A stretch of DNA of 64,000 bases from Lacinutrix jangbogonensis. Its GTDB lineage: Bacteria; Bacteroidota; Bacteroidia; Flavobacteriales; Flavobacteriaceae. Of this stretch, positions 59,999-64,000 are shown in pieces. The notes below the pieces were generated by a model, which worked only from the letters and a program-made list of their open reading frames with translations, was not told the DNA's origin and searched no databases. The translations under genes were made by a program, and so were the position numbers. Each line of letters opens with the position of its first letter. The stretch's first letter is position 1. Where the stretch lies: assembly GCF_000797445.1 (NCBI RefSeq), contig NZ_JSWF01000035.1, positions 1 to 64,000 on the forward strand, read 5' to 3'.

Positions 59999-60512
59999 AA
60001 TGCATTGAAAATAATCTACCGTTATTAGGCTTCAAAATTATACTATTAATTAATGTTTGCCAAATACTGTTCTTATAAAAAAAAGTTAAAACTTATTCTA
60101 GACTAAGTTTTACAAATTTTTTATAGAAATATCCATAATATAATATCGATAATAATTTTGGCAAGTGCTAGCATAATATTTAGGTTTTAAAGGTTAATAA
60201 TAACTGTATTTTCTTGATTGTTTTTTGAAGATATATTTTTTCAATATTAACCACCAAAGAAAATATCATAAATTAATACAACTGACTTTACTTTTATAAC
60301 AAAATAAACGCATATGCTTTCGATATTAAACTAAATTTCTTTAAAAAAGTTTCAATTACTAACCAAATCAAACATTTTACCCATAAATACAATACAGTTG
60401 TAGAGCCTTTTTGTAGAGGTTTTTTTAAACCAAGGGCGTTTTCATTTAAAAAAGCATCACATTTCATGTTTTCATTAATCTAAATTTCAAAAAAGTTAAA
60501 TAATCCTTCAAA
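59999..60512. other. Non-coding AT-rich gap
   Basis: About 510 bases of very AT-rich sequence with no plausible ORF, no tRNA and no clear hairpin terminator. It may hold regulatory sequence for the small minus-strand gene or the nuclease gene, but I can support nothing specific. Confidence 0.4.
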
Positions 60513-60544
60513 TTGATTCTGATTAAGTTATAGTCTTATATTTG
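60513..60544 (+). promoter_or_regulatory. Promoter of the secreted nuclease gene
   Basis: TTG (60513-60515) and TATATTTG (60537-60544), spaced 21 bp, match the Bacteroidetes consensus; the ATG lies 18 bases downstream. Confidence 0.6.
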
Positions 60545-60562
60545 CCAAAAAAAATAGTACCT

Positions 60563-62554
60563 ATGAAAAAACATTACCAATGTATCCTTTTATTGTTTTT
60601 GTGCAATATTGCTTTTAGTCAAGATGTAGTTATTAACGAAATAGATTGCGACACACCGAGCACAGATACGAAAGAATTTATAGAATTAAAAACTCCAAAT
60701 CCAAATACAAGTCTTAACGGCTATGTTTTAGTATTATATAACGGTTCTAATACAAGTAGTACAGGAGGTAAAAGCTATTATGCTCTAGATTTAGATGGAT
60801 TAACTACAGATATTAATGGACTATTTGTTATCGGTAGTGATTTAGTTACACCTTTTCCACAGTTGCTCTTCAGTCAGAATCTTATACAAAACGGTCCAGA
60901 TGTTGCCGTTATTTATCAAGCAGACGCCACAGACTTCCCAGATTTAACTAATGCGACCATAGCCAATGTGGTAGACATCTTAGTTTACGAAACTAACGAC
61001 CCGGATGTTACAAATCTACTTGAATTCTTTAATGATGCTCCCGGTTTTGAATTACTAGAACAAGTAAATGATAATGGTACAAATGCAAATCCTAAATCCA
61101 TTCAGCGTAATAATGATGGAACTTACTTTGCTGCTACTCCAACGCCAAGACAATTAAACGATGGTAGTGGAGTTATTTTTAATCCAATTACAATTTCTGT
61201 AACACAAACACAATATACCGAAGGCGAAACGTTAGACATTACCTTTACTTCAGAAACCAATGTAACTGCAGATGCTACAATTAATTTTACGTTAAATAAT
61301 TCGGGCTTTAATACTTCGGATTATACAGGAAATACAACTGTTGTAATTCCTAACGGACAAAATACAGTAACAACAAGTATTACTTTGGTAGATGATACAT
61401 TAGATGAAGGTGATGAAGAACTTCTTATTAAATTTTTTAATCTAACTTCTCCTTACATCCCATTTAATAATTTTATAACAGTAAGAGCTGTCGATAATGA
61501 TTTCGTTGTTGCTCCTTATGGAAAACCAACGAGTCCAACTTATGGCATAGTAAGCAGTGCACAGCCAACTGGATATTACGACACAATAGATGGATTATCA
61601 ACTGACGTAAACTCTAGTTTACGTAATGCGCTTCAAGACATCGTAGCAGACCCTGCAACGGTTAAAGCACAAACCTATGCAGATGTTAATACTATTTTAA
61701 AAGATGCAGATGTTAATCCAGAAAATAGCAATCAAGTCTGGCTAGTTTATACTGAGCAAGGCAGAGCTAAACTAGACATACAATCTTTAGGGAGTAGTGT
61801 TGGAAAATGGAATAGAGAACATACTTTCCCAAGTTCTAGAGGTGGTTTTGAAGAAATTGAAGGCAGTGAGATTGCAGATGGTATTAATGTTTTTTGGGCT
61901 ACCGATGCTAACTTTCTAGATCACGCCTATTCCGACGCACATGCTTTAAGAGCAGCAGATGGGCCAGAAAACAGCTCTAGAAACAACCAACATTATGGCC
62001 AATACAATGGACCAACTGGTAATGCAGGAAGCTTTAAAGGAGATGTAGCTAGAAGTGTTTTATTTTTAGACATTAGATACAACGGATTAGACATTGTTAA
62101 CGGTTTTATAAACGCAACTAACAATGGATTATTAGGAGATTTAGCGACATTATTAGATTGGCATAGAAACGATCCACCAGATGATTACGAAATGAACAGA
62201 AACAACGTCGTTTATACTTGGCAGAATAATAGAAATCCTTTTAATAGACCATCCAGATTTGGTAGAATATATTTGGGGAGTTAACGTTGGCGATACTTGG
62301 GATAATAGTTTAAGCGTTACAGACTTTTCTACCGAAAGCATAAAGGTCTATCCAAATCCAGCAACCAATAAATTATTTATTTCTGGCACTAAACAACAGT
62401 ATGATATTTCTGTTTTTTCTTCTGAAGGTCGCTTGGTATTAACAAAAAAATAGAAAATAATAACTTTATAGATTTAGAACTAGCAAGTGGCTTATACTTA
62501 GTTAAAATTGAAGCTGGAGCCGAAAGCATAATGAAAAAGATTATTATTAATTAA
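60563..62554 (+). pseudogene. Secreted endonuclease I with T9SS sorting domain, two frameshifts
   Basis: A modular extracellular nuclease, about 663 residues if repaired. Signal peptide (ends IAFSQ); lamin-tail-like domain (VVINEIDCDTPSTDTKEFIEL); Calx-beta-like domain (TQTQYTEGETLDITF .. DDTLDEGDEEL); endonuclease I domain with the catalytic NREHTFPSSRGG (His420). After NRNPF an extra A (62243-62244) throws the frame off; one base over it continues DHPDLVEYIWGVNVGDTW. A second indel (one A missing in the A run at about 62441-62447) interrupts the C-terminal sorting domain (VYPNPATNKLFISG .. LELASGLYLVKIE), which ends at 62554. ATG 60563 is used. The sorting domain implies export by the type IX system. 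Confidence 0.87.
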
Positions 62555-62627
62555 TAATATATCGTTAAATCAAAAAACAAACTCAATGAAGTCAGTTCTT
62601 TTGTTTTAAACGAAGTTATATTGACTA

Positions 62628-64000
62628 TTATAAATTACTAGAAGTTACAATTAATTTGTTCTCCTTTTTGCCAAACATAATTTTTGATATTCCATTATTA
62701 ACTTTAAAAGTAGCACTAGATTTGTTACCATTATTGTCTGATAATGCTATTTTAATACTTGTTATTTCACCAGACTTATTACGTCTTAATTTAGAATATT
62801 TCACCGCAATACCAAGAGTCTTTAATTCAGTTTTATAGTGCTCTAAAATTGATTTAGGAGTTGTTTTAGTAATGTAAAACGTGTTGCTGTTTTTAGAAAC
62901 ATCTTCATCGGCTATAAATGACACCTTTGTTAACTCTAATTTCCCAGGATTCTCATTTTTAGTCGTTACAATAATAACACCGTTTTTACCATCTTCTCCG
63001 TAAAGACTTGTTGCTTCTTTAGTTTTTAAAACATGCATTGCGCCAATCATGCTGTGATCCATAGCATTTAGAACATATTGATTAGATTTTTTTCCATCAA
63101 TAATTAGTAATGCTTTATTTCTATTAGAGCTATTGGTATTAAATTGGTTTATTATAAAAACCTCATTTTCTTTTTTCAGAATCACTGCCAGTTATCATTC
63201 CTTTTATTTCCGAAACCTCATACTGAATTTTCCATGGGTTCTCTTTTTTAGCTTGCTTGTAATTAGATTCTTTTAATTCGTTTTTAGAAACATATACTGT
63301 ATTTCCATTATTAGACAAAACATTTGTAATGTTGTTATTATTTTCAGTAGTAATTACAACAACACCATCCTTTCCTTTCTCACCATATTTTTCTCTGGCT
63401 ACTTTGCCTTTTAACACGTTTACAGAGACAATTTTTTCGGCAGTTATGTTCGTTTCAATTTCTTCTACAATTATTTCATTTACAATATACAATGGTTTAC
63501 TGTTGACTCCTACAGCGTGTAGTTCGCTTTTTATATTATCAACTTCTTCAGTTACTATTTCGTAGTTATGGCCACCATTCTCCTTATTATTACTAATTAT
63601 TTCTATCTTTATATTGTCGCCAGAACCTTGTGTGTGAATGGTACTTGTCCTAGCTGTTTCCTTTTTTACAGGAAGTTTATCTGTAATAACACCTTTTTCT
63701 GTTGCGCGCATTATAGCATCTTGTTTTTCGTCTCCAAAAACAAGTTCTCCATTTATAATTTTTATAATAATTTTTTCAATTGGGTTACTAGCTTTACTCT
63801 CATAAGTAACGTTACGATTATAGCTTGTGTTTCCTTCCAATTTTGTTGCAATAGAAAGTGTTGTAATCTCTCCATTAGCGTTTCTCTTTAAGTTTGAAAA
63901 ACTAATTTTCAAACCATCTATTTTTGCCTCTAACTTGTTTTTTATGTTTTCAAGTTGCTTGTCTGAAGCTTTTGAAGATATAATAAAGACTTCGTTTACT
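62628..64000 (-). pseudogene. C-terminal part of an M56/BlaR1-like protein, frameshifted, runs off the window
   Basis: Open on the minus strand from the right edge (NEVFIISSKASDKQLENIKNKL) to 63163, then one base over to 62628. The join needs one A fewer in a run at 63171-63176. Two kinds of module alternate: (A) SFSNLKRNANGEITTLSIA and KYSKLRRNKSGEITSIKIA; (B) TonB-plug-like ones, PLYIVNEIIVEE..VNVLKGKVAREKYGEKGKDGVVVITT and LLIIDGKKSN..MHVLKTKEATSLYGEDGKNGVIIVTT. This layout is that of the periplasmic end of flavobacterial M56 metallopeptidases; the peptidase domain would lie beyond the window. The true start is not visible. Confidence 0.72.

Overview
The window is chromosomal DNA from a member of the Bacteroidota, almost certainly a marine-type Flavobacteriaceae. 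Evidence is the low GC content, promoters of the Bacteroidetes form TTG-N18..23-TAnnTTTG with no Shine-Dalgarno sequences, a glutamine synthetase III, rho with a long Gln/Lys/Asn-rich linker, families largely confined to this phylum (DUF3078, DUF4197, DUF4293, DUF1599, BT_3928, Lacal_2735-like) and a type IX secretion sorting domain on a secreted nuclease. The genus cannot be fixed from sequence alone.

Layout. 1-600: end of an IS30-type insertion sequence. 0.6-9.7 kb: housekeeping genes, mostly minus strand (substrate-binding protein, pyrF, prfA, DUF3078, AIR synthase, GSIII). 9.9-16 kb: a second glutamine synthetase, a FadL-like porin, a lipoprotein with a 13-copy NNGFGW array, proS, tRNA-Glu, rpsT. 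16-25.7 kb: rho (frameshifted as given), DUF4293, truA, an ABC exporter, the c-di-AMP cyclase cdaA and folP. 25.8-31.9 kb: DUF1599, a four-helix-bundle cassette between inverted repeats, BT_3928 (frameshifted), an ABC permease, a thioredoxin-like protein, tpiA, prmA, clpS. 32-40.5 kb: accessory region with a frameshifted AraC regulator, exported hydrolases, outer-membrane barrels and decayed gene copies. 40.5-44 kb: metal and redox genes (HMA protein, thioredoxin, copper-type TonB receptor). 44-50.8 kb: TetR-controlled ABC-2 drug exporter. 53.5-59.6 kb: an RND efflux operon. 59.6-64 kb: tRNA-Arg, a small minus-strand gene, a secreted endonuclease I and the C-terminal part of an M56/BlaR1-like protein.

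Three observations stand out. First, the HMA/thioredoxin operon and the RND efflux operon each carry a GTAAC-N4-GTTAC palindrome exactly 22 bp before a TAnnTTTG -7 box. This is the geometry of a class II Crp/Fnr-type activator site and implies one shared regulon. Second, the four-helix-bundle gene at 26.4 kb lies inside a ~0.5-kb unit bounded by long imperfect inverted repeats, one of which supplies the last codons of the upstream gene; it looks like a small mobile cassette. Third, several families of short dispersed repeats (hairpins of the GAGATTC..GAATGACA type, and a longer element with AAAAAGGATGCC) are scattered between genes.

Caution: at least eight single-base indels, mostly in homopolymers and including one in rho, interrupt otherwise intact reading frames, and two more genes have nonsense codons. 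Part of this may be sequencing error rather than gene decay.
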